Assembly (NCBI RefSeq): GCF_001661595.2
Contig: NZ_LYPF02000015.1
Location: 162,154 to 226,153, forward strand
Direction of reading: 5' to 3'
Length of the DNA stretch: 64,000 bases
Source: Crocinitomix algicola
GTDB lineage: Bacteria; Bacteroidota; Bacteroidia; Flavobacteriales_D; Crocinitomicaceae
The notes below the pieces were generated by a model. That model made no database searches, was not told where the DNA came from, and saw nothing but the letters and a program-made list of their open reading frames with translations. Position 1 is the first letter of the stretch; each line of letters starts with the position of its first letter. The translations under genes and the position numbers were made by a program. Below, piece by piece: positions 54,875 to 64,000 of the stretch.

Positions 54875-57174
54875 TATTCTTTTATTAACTTAGTTGCAAA
54901 GATAGCAGAACCATCCATAGCACGAACATCAACAATATAAACTCCTTTTTCTAGATGCGATATATCCATTGATTTTTCATGCCTTTGTTGCAAGACCACT
55001 CTCCCACTCAGGTCATATAAGTTCAGTACAAATTCTTGTGGCAAACCATCAATCTGAAAATTATTTTGTGTGGGGTTAGGGTATAGGTTAATGACTTGCT
55101 CATCCACAGCCGAATATACTTGTCGTTCATTTGACAAGGTATAATCGAGGGCAGTTGAAAACACAGGGCGAATGAGTAGTGATAATTCATAAGCAGAGGT
55201 TAACCAGGCGCCTGAGGTATTTCTAAAAATTTTATCCCCATTATCAATATTCATATCTGCGCCGATGTTTAGACGGTTGTACTCCACATTTTCCCAGCCC
55301 ACATAAAAAACCTCTCCAACGGGTAAATAACCATCCACCAAATATTCATCATTTGTAAAAGTGTAATAACTAAAACCGTTTTGTGTCCATGCGTATTTGG
55401 GAGAATGTGCCGTAAAAAAATTGTCACGATAAATTACCTCCCCTGGTTCACCCCCATCATCATCCCAGACAGTTAAGAAGAATATTTCATCGCTAAAATC
55501 GGTCACGGACTGTACAAAATGCATTAAAATTCCTGTAAGTTCACCAGGCTCATAAGCTTCAAATTTATACGCCATCAAAGCGCCTTCTCCTTCTATGCCA
55601 TAAGCCATTTCCGCAGACCCGTCATCATAGGCATAATAATTTGCGAAATGTTGTGTAAAACGGGATGTATCATTTGACAAGAAACGATTTGAGCCTTCCG
55701 TTGCCGTTGAAATGTTCACTTTAACATCAAATCGTGCCTGATCGCCACCTGCTGCTTGATCAAAGAAATAACCTCCTCCAACATTAAATATTACGGTGTC
55801 GGTTTTCAACAAATAATCAGGATTATCAGGATCTCCTTTTGAAGGAATTGCATACGGACTAGCTCCTTGTAGAATCCCATCTTTTTCAATAATAAAGGTT
55901 CCTGGAGCAAAACTAGTAGGTGTTAAATCACTATTATATACCTGTAGTTGATAATCCGATATCATTTTTTCATTTCCTGAAGTATTGATGTAATGATCCC
56001 AAGGTACTGCTGTATAATCTTTTAAAAAGGTATTCACCGGATACGCGATTGCTATATCGGAGAAATTAGGCGTTTCAGGCAACACATCAATTCTTAGTGA
56101 TACAAAATCAATATGCCAATGGTCTAACGCACCAGACAATGAAGCATAATTTTTGAATCGGAAGCGAAAGCCATCCAAAAAGTGAGAAGACGGTATAGCA
56201 AGTCGAGCAGTATCCCATTGATCTGGCCCCACCTCATGGGTTCCTGCCCATGGCAAAGTTGTCCAAACCTCTTCATCACTATGCCAAATATCCACTAATA
56301 AAGAGTCAAATTCATCCGGCATATTCCCAAATCCTTCAGCTTGATACAAAAAGGTTAAATACACAAAATCATCTCCTGGATCAGCCACAGACAAGTCGAT
56401 AGGGCGAGTAGTTAAATAGTCCGCTATGCCATAAGCATCTTCATTTCCAAACTCATAAGGCCTTCCATTTTCATCAACACCATCAAAAGTTGCCACTCCG
56501 AGTGACCATGGATTTTCAGCAAAGGTAAAATTTCGATAAGCATAATTATCGACCCATAAACTATTGGTGTCAGTGACTACTTTTGTGAAAACATGTGCAC
56601 TATCTTGAACGTAGTTTGGATCGCCAGGTAAATTATACCAAAGCGTATCTTGATCATCATCCAAAACACCATCAATTATTGTATCGACTAAAACATAACA
56701 TTCCTGGAAAACCGATTTAATTCCACCTGCAACAGGATAAAAATCCAAATCATTGACCCAAATATCTTCTGCTGTAAAAGGATGATGACTGACTACATCA
56801 ATCAACAAACCGTCTTCTATTTTTACGGTATCATGTTTAGAGTAAGCTGAGTCGCAAAAAACTAAGCTAGGATCTTGAGGCGTTGTATTGGTAGGGTCCA
56901 TTAATCGGTAAAACCACTCTGACGTTACTCCATCCTCATCAAAGTCCGGCGTATACATTTCAAACTTATTAGTTGAAAAATCATCATGTACATACTCTAA
57001 ATCCAGTGATGTAAATTCAAAGACAAATGTACTATCGAGGCTATTCAATTCACTTGCTCTTGTTTGAGCTGCAGGTTGGAAAATAGCAGTATTTGAGCGC
57101 AAAGGAGTCAATCTTTCTTGCCCAAAACTAATTAAGCTCAATAGTAGAAGCCCTAAAAAAAATATTCTAATCAT
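54874..57174 (-). CDS. Large secreted protein with T9SS type A sorting domain
   Basis: 766 residues. Signal peptide (MIRIFFLGLLLLSLISFGQ), a long beta-sandwich-like region rich in Asp/Tyr/Trp (e.g. GDDFVYLTFLYQAEGFGN, DQWDTARLAIPSSHFLDGFRFRFKNYASLSGALDHWHIDFVSL, lectin- or MAM-like carbohydrate-binding), and a type A sorting domain (about 690-766; NLYPNPTQNNFQIDG...LEKGVYIVDVRAMDG). It is exported by T9SS. It is the middle gene of PASTA-T9SS-rluD, 31 nt after the PASTA gene, and overlaps rluD by one base. Confidence 0.82.
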   Translation of the reverse strand: MIRIFFLGLLLLSLISFGQERLTPLRSNTAIFQPAAQTRASELNSLDSTFVFEFTSLDLEYVHDDFSTNKFEMYTPDFDEDGVTSEWFYRLMDPTNTTPQDPSLVFCDSAYSKHDTVKIEDGLLIDVVSHHPFTAEDIWVNDLDFYPVAGGIKSVFQECYVLVDTIIDGVLDDDQDTLWYNLPGDPNYVQDSAHVFTKVVTDTNSLWVDNYAYRNFTFAENPWSLGVATFDGVDENGRPYEFGNEDAYGIADYLTTRPIDLSVADPGDDFVYLTFLYQAEGFGNMPDEFDSLLVDIWHSDEEVWTTLPWAGTHEVGPDQWDTARLAIPSSHFLDGFRFRFKNYASLSGALDHWHIDFVSLRIDVLPETPNFSDIAIAYPVNTFLKDYTAVPWDHYINTSGNEKMISDYQLQVYNSDLTPTSFAPGTFIIEKDGILQGASPYAIPSKGDPDNPDYLLKTDTVIFNVGGGYFFDQAAGGDQARFDVKVNISTATEGSNRFLSNDTSRFTQHFANYYAYDDGSAEMAYGIEGEGALMAYKFEAYEPGELTGILMHFVQSVTDFSDEIFFLTVWDDDGGEPGEVIYRDNFFTAHSPKYAWTQNGFSYYTFTNDEYLVDGYLPVGEVFYVGWENVEYNRLNIGADMNIDNGDKIFRNTSGAWLTSAYELSLLIRPVFSTALDYTLSNERQVYSAVDEQVINLYPNPTQNNFQIDGLPQEFVLNLYDLSGRVVLQQRHEKSMDISHLEKGVYIVDVRAMDGSAIFATKLIKE

Positions 57175-57205
57175 GTTTAACCTCTTTTACAACCGTTTAC
57201 ACTTA

Positions 57206-57988
57206 TTACTCTGCCTTGGTTGCCCAAACTGTTATTGTTGATCCAGCCGCTATACTCACTCCTTCTCCTCCTCTAGGGTTTTGTTCTGTAATCACTGCAT
57301 TTGCAAAATCGGTCTCCGTTTCACAAGTCATGCAGTCCGTGTAAAGGGATAATGTTAAATTACTTAAACGTTCCTTTGCTTGACTTATTGTAAGTCCAAC
57401 AAGATTTGGGAGCGATGTCGCAGCACCATTTGAACCTTGTGCAACAACCAACTCTATACGTGAACCTTTTGGTAATGCAGTACCTGGTTTTATCTCTTTC
57501 CCTTTAAAAGTTTGTTTGAGCACGAAGCCTTTGCCTTCTGAGGCCGGCTGATAACTAACCTTGGTTCGTAAACCGATCGCTTCGAGGCTTGACTCCGCCA
57601 TTCGCTGCGACATATCAGTAACCTTTGGCATTTTAATCATTTGGGGATTTATAGGGACAACTGACAATAAAATTTCGCGTCCAGATTTTACAGACATTCC
57701 TGAGGAATCAGTTGGCTTGGGATATTGCCAGCAAACTGTGCCTTTTGGCCAATCATCCATGTACACAGAATCTTGTATGGTGTAAGTTATGTTTTTTCCA
57801 CTGATGAATTCGTCCAAATCATCCATATGAATTTTATAGAAAGTCGGCACTTCAATTTTCTCCCCAAAATTGGTGGAACTTTTCAAATAAGCCATTTCAG
57901 CAAAAATTATTACGGCCCATACTATTGCAATTGCAATGAGATTATATAAAAATTGCTTACTAATAAAAAACTGGAAAAATTTTTTCAT
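57206..57988 (-). CDS. Membrane-anchored PASTA-domain protein (no kinase)
   Basis: 260 residues. An N-terminal span (FLYNLIAIAIVWAVIIFAEMAYL) anchors about three PASTA domains: one weak around 45-110, one near 118-190 (MPKVTDMSQRMAESSLEAIGLRTKVSYQ...GTALPKGSRIELVVAQG) and one near 195-255 (LPNLVGLTISQAKERLSNLTLSL...GGEGVSIAAGSTITVW). PASTA units in kinases and PBPs bind muropeptides; no kinase or transpeptidase part is present. It starts the operon with the T9SS protein and rluD, typical of this phylum. Confidence 0.88.
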   Translation of the reverse strand: MKKFFQFFISKQFLYNLIAIAIVWAVIIFAEMAYLKSSTNFGEKIEVPTFYKIHMDDLDEFISGKNITYTIQDSVYMDDWPKGTVCWQYPKPTDSSGMSVKSGREILLSVVPINPQMIKMPKVTDMSQRMAESSLEAIGLRTKVSYQPASEGKGFVLKQTFKGKEIKPGTALPKGSRIELVVAQGSNGAATSLPNLVGLTISQAKERLSNLTLSLYTDCMTCETETDFANAVITEQNPRGGEGVSIAAGSTITVWATKAE

Positions 57989-58012
57989 CTGTTATTGTTT
58001 GTATAACGGGAA

Positions 58013-58020
58013 CAAATATA
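58013..58020 (-). promoter_or_regulatory. -7 box of the PASTA-T9SS-rluD operon
   Basis: TATATTTG on the minus strand, 24 nt before the PASTA start codon. No TTG at a suitable distance. Confidence 0.45.
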
Positions 58021-58116
58021 ATTAAACTAAAGGAAAGCCATTAAGGATTGTCAACTAAGCTCACTGAGAATTATTATTTGCGATGGCCGAACTAAAAACC
58101 GTTTGTTTAAAGGGAC

Positions 58117-58929
58117 TTATTTTTTTGAATTTATTTTCTGATATTGACCGATTAAAAGCGTACTCTCTAACAAAAAATAAACCTTACGATTTGAAAAGTA
58201 AAAGGCTTTTACGCCTGGGGGAATATCATAGGTAAATTCAGCCATTAGAAAAGCATCATTTTTAACGGCTTCAATCTTATTTCCCGTTTGCAATAACAAA
58301 TAATCATTCAACACTCCGATAGCCGTTGCTTTAGTTGGGTAAATTTTTATAAAAGTTCCAAAAATATCAAAAATAGCAACACCTTTATTCGGAATCAGGA
58401 TGTACAAAAAATCATTGTATTCAACCATTTGTGAAGGCAATTCATCATGATCAAACAGTGCTACAAGGTTTTCAATTTGTGTAATAAACTGAAGATCTTT
58501 GTTGAGTTTTATCAACCGCATCATACCACCGTCTAACACCCAAAAATTATTTCCCGCAAAGGACTCACAAACCAAAATTGGTTGCTGTATATCTTGATCC
58601 ACTAAATTAATTTCACCATGCAAATCGGTCAAAGTGTTGTCAAAAAAGTGTAGCACGGATCGTTCTTGATCGAACAACAAGGTTCTAAACGACTTAGAAC
58701 TCTCCATAGACGTTGGCCGAAAAGATTTGAGTGAGGCTGTAAAAACGGTATCATTTTGATCATAATAAAGTTCCACAACATCCTCCTGACACAAATATAC
58801 GCGTCCAAAATTATCAACAGAAAAGCTTGAATATTCCCCAGAAATAGAATCTTCTACAACGAACACCCTATTTTGGGCAAAAGCAGAAATACTAATTACA
58901 GAAAGGAATAAACAAAAAACTAATTTCAT
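58117..58929 (-). CDS. Secreted propeller-like protein of unknown function
   Basis: 270 residues from the ATG at 58927-58929 (MKLVFCLFLSVISISAFAQ signal peptide); an upstream start at 58974 is rejected since it would bury that signal. Strand patterns (SSFSVDNFGRVYLCQEDVVELY, LLFDQERSVLHFFDNTLTDLHGE, NNFWVLDGGMMRLIKLNKDL) look like a beta-propeller. No motif of known function. It follows the beta-barrel gene by ~80 nt on the same strand. Confidence 0.72.
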   Translation of the reverse strand: MKLVFCLFLSVISISAFAQNRVFVVEDSISGEYSSFSVDNFGRVYLCQEDVVELYYDQNDTVFTASLKSFRPTSMESSKSFRTLLFDQERSVLHFFDNTLTDLHGEINLVDQDIQQPILVCESFAGNNFWVLDGGMMRLIKLNKDLQFITQIENLVALFDHDELPSQMVEYNDFLYILIPNKGVAIFDIFGTFIKIYPTKATAIGVLNDYLLLQTGNKIEAVKNDAFLMAEFTYDIPPGVKAFYFSNRKVYFLLESTLLIGQYQKINSKK

Positions 58930-59009
58930 GCTTTGAAGATAACACATTTTGTGCCTGTTTGCACTAACGTACAAAATTCAAATCTATTTCAGTATGACCT
59001 AACTATTGT

Positions 59010-60704
59010 CTAGAAAGCAAATGTTACGCCACCTAAAACTTGAAAACCTTGAACTCTATACCTGTTCCATCGGTAATATTTTTGAGCTGCTAGGTTATTA
59101 AATTGGATGAATCCTGAAATTCGATTATTATAGCGATACTCTGCAGAAAGATTGGCATCAGCAACAAAACCTAGATCAAAATCTTCATCATCATCATTCG
59201 TTGTAAAAAGACCTTCTGGTGATTTTCTTCCACCCAAGAGGGTTAAATCTGCCTTGACATAAATTTTATCAAACAAATTATAAGCTCCCCTTAACTTCAT
59301 ATCTAATGCCGGCATGTTCCAAGCATATAGTTCATCTGTGGCGGTGTAACGATTATAAGCCACAATAGCATCTATTTTCAATTTTTCTGCTGCTTGATAT
59401 GAAATGCTCCCATCAATACCTAAGGCATTAACTCGATCATATACTATGTTAAACTCGTACAGGTTAGACCAAATTGTATCGTTGACAAAAAGCGCCATAT
59501 CCGAGAAATTAGTGGAATGGACAGCTATATTAAAAGACAATTTTTTAGATAATGTACCTTTAATCCCAGCATAAAACTTAAATTCCTTAGTGTTCTTCAA
59601 ATTCTGTTCCGACGCAATAAATTCATTTATTCTGTTCAGCGATTTAAATGTATTTTGCTGAACACCTCCACCTATTCCTGCATAAGGAATGAACATATTA
59701 TTAAATAAACTATACTTACCTTCAACAACAGGAATAATTTTAAAAACTTCATCGCTACCAAAATCAAAATTTATATCGGCACCATATACCACTTTCCATT
59801 TATCACCATAAGAAGAAATAACAGGTTTTAATTGTACGATCGTATTATTATCATTATGCCAAAAACCAACTGGTAGATTAGGGTTTTCATCGCCAAATTT
59901 ATATTTATTATATTTAATATTAAACGCGGCGTTATAGACATTTTGCTTTAACTTATACTCTAATTCTGTTCCTATATTAAAACTTGTATTCTTGGCATTT
60001 CGATTTTCATCTTTCGGGTCAAATTCGTGAAAATAATCGTAACCGGTTTTAACCGTATAAAGTAATTTTGCACTGTCTTTTCGCTCGTAGTTCGAAAACT
60101 TAAAGTTTCCACCTATGCTTTGCACTCTGTTCTTTAGAGAATCGTTTGAGATTAAATCAAGCGTATCCAATATTCCATAATAATGATAACCATGATTCAA
60201 GTAATTGATATCACTTTCAAATTTATGTCGGGTTGTAAAGAATTCGCCGAACAAATGCGCTTTGCTTTGATCAAATCCACTTGGCGCATAATCTTTGATG
60301 TTTCCAAATGATGAATTGTGTTTAACATGAACCCCCATACTTGATCTTCTATTCCGAACAGAATTATAGTAGAATTCACCCAAAGGACTCGCATAATTGC
60401 CGATACCCAACTTGACATAACCCGGATATAACTTATCCAGCTTTTTGACAATTCTAATCTTAGACGCCTCGATTTCATCCAAAGAAATTTCCGTATGCAT
60501 GTTCCTTGACAGCAAAGGGTATGAAATATCTGGTATTGGAATAACGGTGTCTATAATAGCCGGTTTATCAGCTATTTTATAAGACGGTGAAATTGGTCGA
60601 TTAGCTTGAGAAATAATTTCGTATTTATCACCTTGCGCGAAACTACTTGCACCTATCAAAAAGGAAAAAGCTGCTATTGTTGATTGTAGAATTTTATTCT
60701 TCAT
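59010..60704 (-). CDS. Outer-membrane beta-barrel protein paired with the TPR gene
   Basis: 564 residues from the ATG at 60702-60704 (MKNKILQSTIAAFSFLIGASSFAQ signal peptide). A region with Pro-rich IADKPAIIDTVIPIPDISYPLLSRN near the N-terminus precedes a long run of alternating amphipathic strands (HTFNFSDMALFV, YRYNNRISGFIQFNNL) ending VTFAF, a typical barrel end. It resembles TonB-dependent-like barrels, but no plug is seen. The start codon lies inside the TPR gene, 11 nt before its end, and is preceded by AGGAGGTGGTA, a Shine-Dalgarno-like sequence. Confidence 0.82.
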   Translation of the reverse strand: MKNKILQSTIAAFSFLIGASSFAQGDKYEIISQANRPISPSYKIADKPAIIDTVIPIPDISYPLLSRNMHTEISLDEIEASKIRIVKKLDKLYPGYVKLGIGNYASPLGEFYYNSVRNRRSSMGVHVKHNSSFGNIKDYAPSGFDQSKAHLFGEFFTTRHKFESDINYLNHGYHYYGILDTLDLISNDSLKNRVQSIGGNFKFSNYERKDSAKLLYTVKTGYDYFHEFDPKDENRNAKNTSFNIGTELEYKLKQNVYNAAFNIKYNKYKFGDENPNLPVGFWHNDNNTIVQLKPVISSYGDKWKVVYGADINFDFGSDEVFKIIPVVEGKYSLFNNMFIPYAGIGGGVQQNTFKSLNRINEFIASEQNLKNTKEFKFYAGIKGTLSKKLSFNIAVHSTNFSDMALFVNDTIWSNLYEFNIVYDRVNALGIDGSISYQAAEKLKIDAIVAYNRYTATDELYAWNMPALDMKLRGAYNLFDKIYVKADLTLLGGRKSPEGLFTTNDDDEDFDLGFVADANLSAEYRYNNRISGFIQFNNLAAQKYYRWNRYRVQGFQVLGGVTFAF

Positions 60705-63700
60705 TACCACCTCCTATTTCAATTGTATCATCGATTTGCGGACCAAGATCCTTTTCTTTATTCAAATGATTTTGGATTACTTCCATCACCTCATTTGCTT
60801 CATCAAGAACACCATCATCGGTAACCTTATAACCTTTTAACACACTGTTAATTGTAAATTCAGCTTGCACAAAATCATCAATTCCAATCGAATTTTTTGC
60901 TTGAATAATTAACCCTTTTGCCATCCAGTATTGATAACCCGCATAGTTTTTCATTAATATTCTTACAGCATCTTCGGATTTTTTATATTCTTCTTGTAAA
61001 TGATAGATTAGCAAGATATGGTATTGCGCTTCTGCTGCTAGCACACTTGAAGTTTTTTCAGTTACAGCTTGAAAAACAGAAAGGGCTTCTTCAAAATCAT
61101 TCGATTGGAAGGCTGCTTTTCCTAACACATATTCCGCTTCAATTTTTACGTTCTCAAGTGCTAACGGATCAATCAAAACACGACTTGCATAAATTTTCGC
61201 TACGCCAAATTCTTCTTCAAATGCGTAGCATCGCATCATCCCAATTTCAGCTTTAAGTTTATTTTCAGGATATGATGCAGTATTTTCAAGTATAGCATAA
61301 TATTCCAAGGCATTGCTATAGTTACCGGTATCATATTCGTATTTTGAAACAGTTGCAGCAGCTCTTTCCGAATAGAAATTGGTTGGCTTTTTAAGTAGTT
61401 TTTTAAAGATTTCTATACTCTTATCTTTTTCTTCAATTTGTTGGTAAGAATCAGCCAAATAAAACAGAGCATCCAGTTCTTGCAATGGTTTTTCAAATTG
61501 ATCAATATACTTTTGAAAGGACGATGCGGCATTAGCGTAAAGCGAATCTTCATATGCTCTGTACGCCGAATTGAACATTAGAGTGTCTTTAGCTTCTTGA
61601 TTAATATCTTGACCTAAACGCGTTAATAAATCGATATATTTATCAGGTTGGTTTAGGTTGGTATAGATATCCTGTAACCGTTCTAAGGCCTCTTTTTCTT
61701 TCTCAGAATCGCTGTATTCATTGATGATTTTTAAAAACTGTTTCTCAGCAAGCGAATAGTCAGCTGCTATAAAGTGTAACATCCCTATTTGAAAAATGGC
61801 GTCAACTACTTTGGGGTGACTAGGATGATCAAGTAATAATTGATTATAATATTTTAAGGCTTTCGCTTTATGCGATGGATCATCTTCATCTAACATTAAA
61901 CGATAAGACTCTCCCACTTCATATAAAGCTGGTACAGCTAAAATAGACTTGGAATGATTATTCACAATATCCAACATATATGAAGCCTTTTCTTTGTAGT
62001 TCTTTTTAAATCCAAAAGACAATCCTATTTGATATTTAGCATAATCAATTTGACCTCCACCAGAAGCAATAGCTTTTTGGTAAAACAATATAGCATTATC
62101 ATCGTCAGGTTTTACGTTTTCATCTTCTTTATTAACGAAATAACAATCCCCTATTCTTAAATATGCATCGGTCAATTTGGCCTTGTGGTTTTCACTTGGA
62201 TCCTGCGTGAAAATGCGGAATGATTGAATAGCACTTTCATAATCCTTTTGCTTAAAATAGCAATACGCGATATTATAATAGGCATCATTATGATTCTCTA
62301 AACCATACCCCCCAGGTTCATCTATAAACTTACGGTAATCTACAATGGCAGCATTGTAATCTGCAATTCGATAATTTGCTTCACCTTGCCAATATAAACT
62401 CATTGCGTTTAATTTTGGATCTATCGGAAACCTCTTCACCAATTTAAAGGCTTCAATCGCATCCTTCATTTCACCGTTTTCAAACAACTCAACTCCATAA
62501 TTGTAGGCCATAATTTGATAGGCGTTTTTCATTTTAAAGTCTTTGTCTTCAATTCTGTCAATAGATGCAATTGCCGATTTATAATTCTTCATTGTGGTGT
62601 AAACATTAACAAGATATTGATATACGTCTTGTTTTCGAGGAGATTTTGGATAACGCTCCAAGTATAGATTCAGCGCCTCAACGGCCTCATCAAAAGGGTT
62701 ATAGTCCAACTTATAAGATAATACTGCATAATTGTACAATGCATCCTCTTCAACATCAGCATCAAACGGCAAAACAGATGCAGCTTCAAAGGCGTTTCGA
62801 GCATATAAATAAGAATCACTTTGTAAATAACATTCCCCAATATGGTATAACGCAATTTGGCCTAATTCATCTTTCGTTTTTGAAACTTTATCAAATACAG
62901 GAATTGCCTTTTCATAATTCCCACTTTTATAATAAGCATACCCAAGTTGATAATCTTCATCTCGCGTGGTTGCACTCTTGGCATTATACTCTTCCAAAAA
63001 CGGAACTGCTTCATCATATTTTCCAACACGATAAAAAGCATCACCAATTAATTGGGACATCCCAATTTGATTTTTAGTATTGGTAGAATCGATAACCCCG
63101 GGGGCATATTCCAATAACATATCATATTTACCCTGCAAGTAATAAATTTGAGCGATGTAATATGGCACAGCCTCTTTAAAGCTAGGGTCTGATTTCAATC
63201 GGGTAAATCCTTCTAATGCTGTTTGATAACTCTTCTCGGTATAGGCGATATGGGAATAATAATAAAGTGCTGGTGATTGATATTGACTTTCAACATTGAT
63301 TATCTCATAAAAAGCATCTCTAGCCGGTTTCAATTCATCTTCTCGAAAGTGAGCGTACCCTAATTTAAAATAATATTCTTGCTTATCTTCCTCTTCCAAA
63401 TCGTAAATATCAATCTGCTTTAACCAGTCAATGGTTTTATCATATTTCTTTTTTTGATAATAATATCGCCCTAATTCAAGGTATACCGATTGCTTATATA
63501 TACTCTCAGGATACTCTTTTAAAAAATTCAACAACAAACGCTCAGCATCTGCATGATAAAGCCTCAATGCACTTAAAGCCGCGTAATATTTTGCCTTTAC
63601 ATAGAATGGATTGTTAATCTCTCCCAAATCTGCAGCAAATTGATTGAATTCCTCTTGTGCAGCACTGTATTTTTCCTTCTCAAACAATTCTGCCGCCTTA

Positions 63701-63795
63701 TAGAACTGTGCATACTCGGATACATAACGCTCTGTTGATTGCGAAAAACCATAAATATTTAGGAACAATAATAAAATAAGACCTGCCTTGCGCAT
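60694..63795 (-). CDS. Giant TPR protein of the envelope
   Basis: 1033 residues. Signal peptide (MRKAGLILLLFLNIYGFSQS) followed by about 20 TPR-like helix pairs over nearly the whole length, for example AAELFEKEKYSAAQEEFNQF, KKYDKTIDWLKQIDI, AYYNIAYCYFKQKDYESAIQSF and AFQSNDFEEALSVFQAV. It is exported to the periplasm and probably scaffolds a protein complex, most likely with the barrel encoded by the overlapping next gene. I know no established function for this pair. Confidence 0.85.
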   Translation of the reverse strand: MRKAGLILLLFLNIYGFSQSTERYVSEYAQFYKAAELFEKEKYSAAQEEFNQFAADLGEINNPFYVKAKYYAALSALRLYHADAERLLLNFLKEYPESIYKQSVYLELGRYYYQKKKYDKTIDWLKQIDIYDLEEEDKQEYYFKLGYAHFREDELKPARDAFYEIINVESQYQSPALYYYSHIAYTEKSYQTALEGFTRLKSDPSFKEAVPYYIAQIYYLQGKYDMLLEYAPGVIDSTNTKNQIGMSQLIGDAFYRVGKYDEAVPFLEEYNAKSATTRDEDYQLGYAYYKSGNYEKAIPVFDKVSKTKDELGQIALYHIGECYLQSDSYLYARNAFEAASVLPFDADVEEDALYNYAVLSYKLDYNPFDEAVEALNLYLERYPKSPRKQDVYQYLVNVYTTMKNYKSAIASIDRIEDKDFKMKNAYQIMAYNYGVELFENGEMKDAIEAFKLVKRFPIDPKLNAMSLYWQGEANYRIADYNAAIVDYRKFIDEPGGYGLENHNDAYYNIAYCYFKQKDYESAIQSFRIFTQDPSENHKAKLTDAYLRIGDCYFVNKEDENVKPDDDNAILFYQKAIASGGGQIDYAKYQIGLSFGFKKNYKEKASYMLDIVNNHSKSILAVPALYEVGESYRLMLDEDDPSHKAKALKYYNQLLLDHPSHPKVVDAIFQIGMLHFIAADYSLAEKQFLKIINEYSDSEKEKEALERLQDIYTNLNQPDKYIDLLTRLGQDINQEAKDTLMFNSAYRAYEDSLYANAASSFQKYIDQFEKPLQELDALFYLADSYQQIEEKDKSIEIFKKLLKKPTNFYSERAAATVSKYEYDTGNYSNALEYYAILENTASYPENKLKAEIGMMRCYAFEEEFGVAKIYASRVLIDPLALENVKIEAEYVLGKAAFQSNDFEEALSVFQAVTEKTSSVLAAEAQYHILLIYHLQEEYKKSEDAVRILMKNYAGYQYWMAKGLIIQAKNSIGIDDFVQAEFTINSVLKGYKVTDDGVLDEANEVMEVIQNHLNKEKDLGPQIDDTIEIGGGNEE

Positions 63796-63817
63796 AAAAT
63801 CACTATCAATTTAATCG

Positions 63818-63836
63818 TTAGAAAATGATTCTAACT
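63818..63836. promoter_or_regulatory. Inverted repeat upstream of the TPR gene
   Basis: GTTAGAA and TTCTAAC form a perfect 7-bp repeat with a 5-bp spacer, 23 bp before the start codon. It could bind a dimeric regulator or fold in the leader. A TAATTTTA box at 63850-63857 (minus) is a weak promoter candidate. The rest of 63837-64000 has nothing recognised. Confidence 0.4.
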
Positions 63837-64000
63837 TTATTAATCTTGTAAAATTAAGGTGTAAGGAGAGGTGTTTTTAAATTAGATATTAAAGTTATAA
63901 ACGAATTTGTGTTAAAATTATTGCACGGCCTAAATTTTCAACTGACATTAAATATCAATAATGAAGTGCGGTTCTTACTTCCCTATAACTTCTACATTCT

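Noticed and set aside
62646..63077. 143-codon plus-strand open frame across the TPR gene
   Set aside because: His/Leu/Gln-rich mirror of TPR codons, no known family, no promoter or start context.

Overview
The window is a 64 kb chromosomal segment of an AT-rich Bacteroidota, most likely a Flavobacteriales relative (the Crocinitomicaceae/Fluviicola type is a guess from gene content). The evidence is: promoters of the form TAnnTTTG with an upstream TTG; type IX secretion (T9SS) C-terminal sorting domains; a PorE-like OmpA protein; a TonB-dependent receptor; DUF3467, DUF2851 and LETM1-related proteins; a ~390-residue PurM; and the tRNA-tuf-trpT-secE-nusG-rplKAJL-rpoBC layout. I see no insertion sequence, prophage, CRISPR array or integrated element. 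This is core and house-keeping chromosome.

Region by region. 1-2.3 kb: a TetR repressor, ABC ATPase and permease (cut by the window edge), with a clear self-regulatory operator. 2.3-3.4 kb: a fatty-acid-hydroxylase gene and a ~450 bp gap. 3.4-11.3 kb: an SDR protein, a secreted esterase and a secreted nuclease-fold protein (both with T9SS tails), two lipoproteins, a 54-residue membrane protein, a TonB-dependent receptor and DUF3467. 11.3-24.8 kb: the RNA polymerase/ribosomal protein/EF-Tu block on the minus strand with five tRNAs. 24.9-27.0 kb: a CHI-like protein, then rpsU-xer-hpf. 27.0-34.3 kb: acyl-CoA dehydrogenase, helix-hairpin-helix protein, Na+/alanine symporter, and a compact DUF2851-PspC-K+ channel-RfbD operon. 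34.4-43.7 kb: lepA, kdsB, a LETM1-related protein, a secreted subtilase, HxpB, an AAA ATPase and an RluB-type pseudouridine synthase. 43.75-43.87 kb: a structured intergenic repeat. 43.9-48.3 kb: poorly characterised envelope proteins. 48.4-51.5 kb: purM-prfA-pyrF. 51.6-63.8 kb: a PorE-like protein, then PASTA protein-T9SS protein-rluD, and a giant TPR protein paired with an outer-membrane barrel.

How the genes work together: the minus-strand translation/transcription block is driven by a strong promoter ahead of tRNA-Thr, has a likely second promoter before tuf, and carries hairpins at tuf/trpT, rplL/rpoB and after rpoC that probably set transcript ratios. Envelope functions (T9SS cargo, PorE-like anchor, TonB receptor, KdsB for LPS Kdo, TPR/barrel pair) dominate the rest. 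The most unusual items are the structured repeat at 43756-43866, a group of genes whose -7 promoter box lies 4-7 nt from the start codon (probable leaderless mRNAs), two promoter-embedded palindromes, a terminator that touches the xer start codon, and several odd protein architectures. I found no convincing novel multi-gene system.
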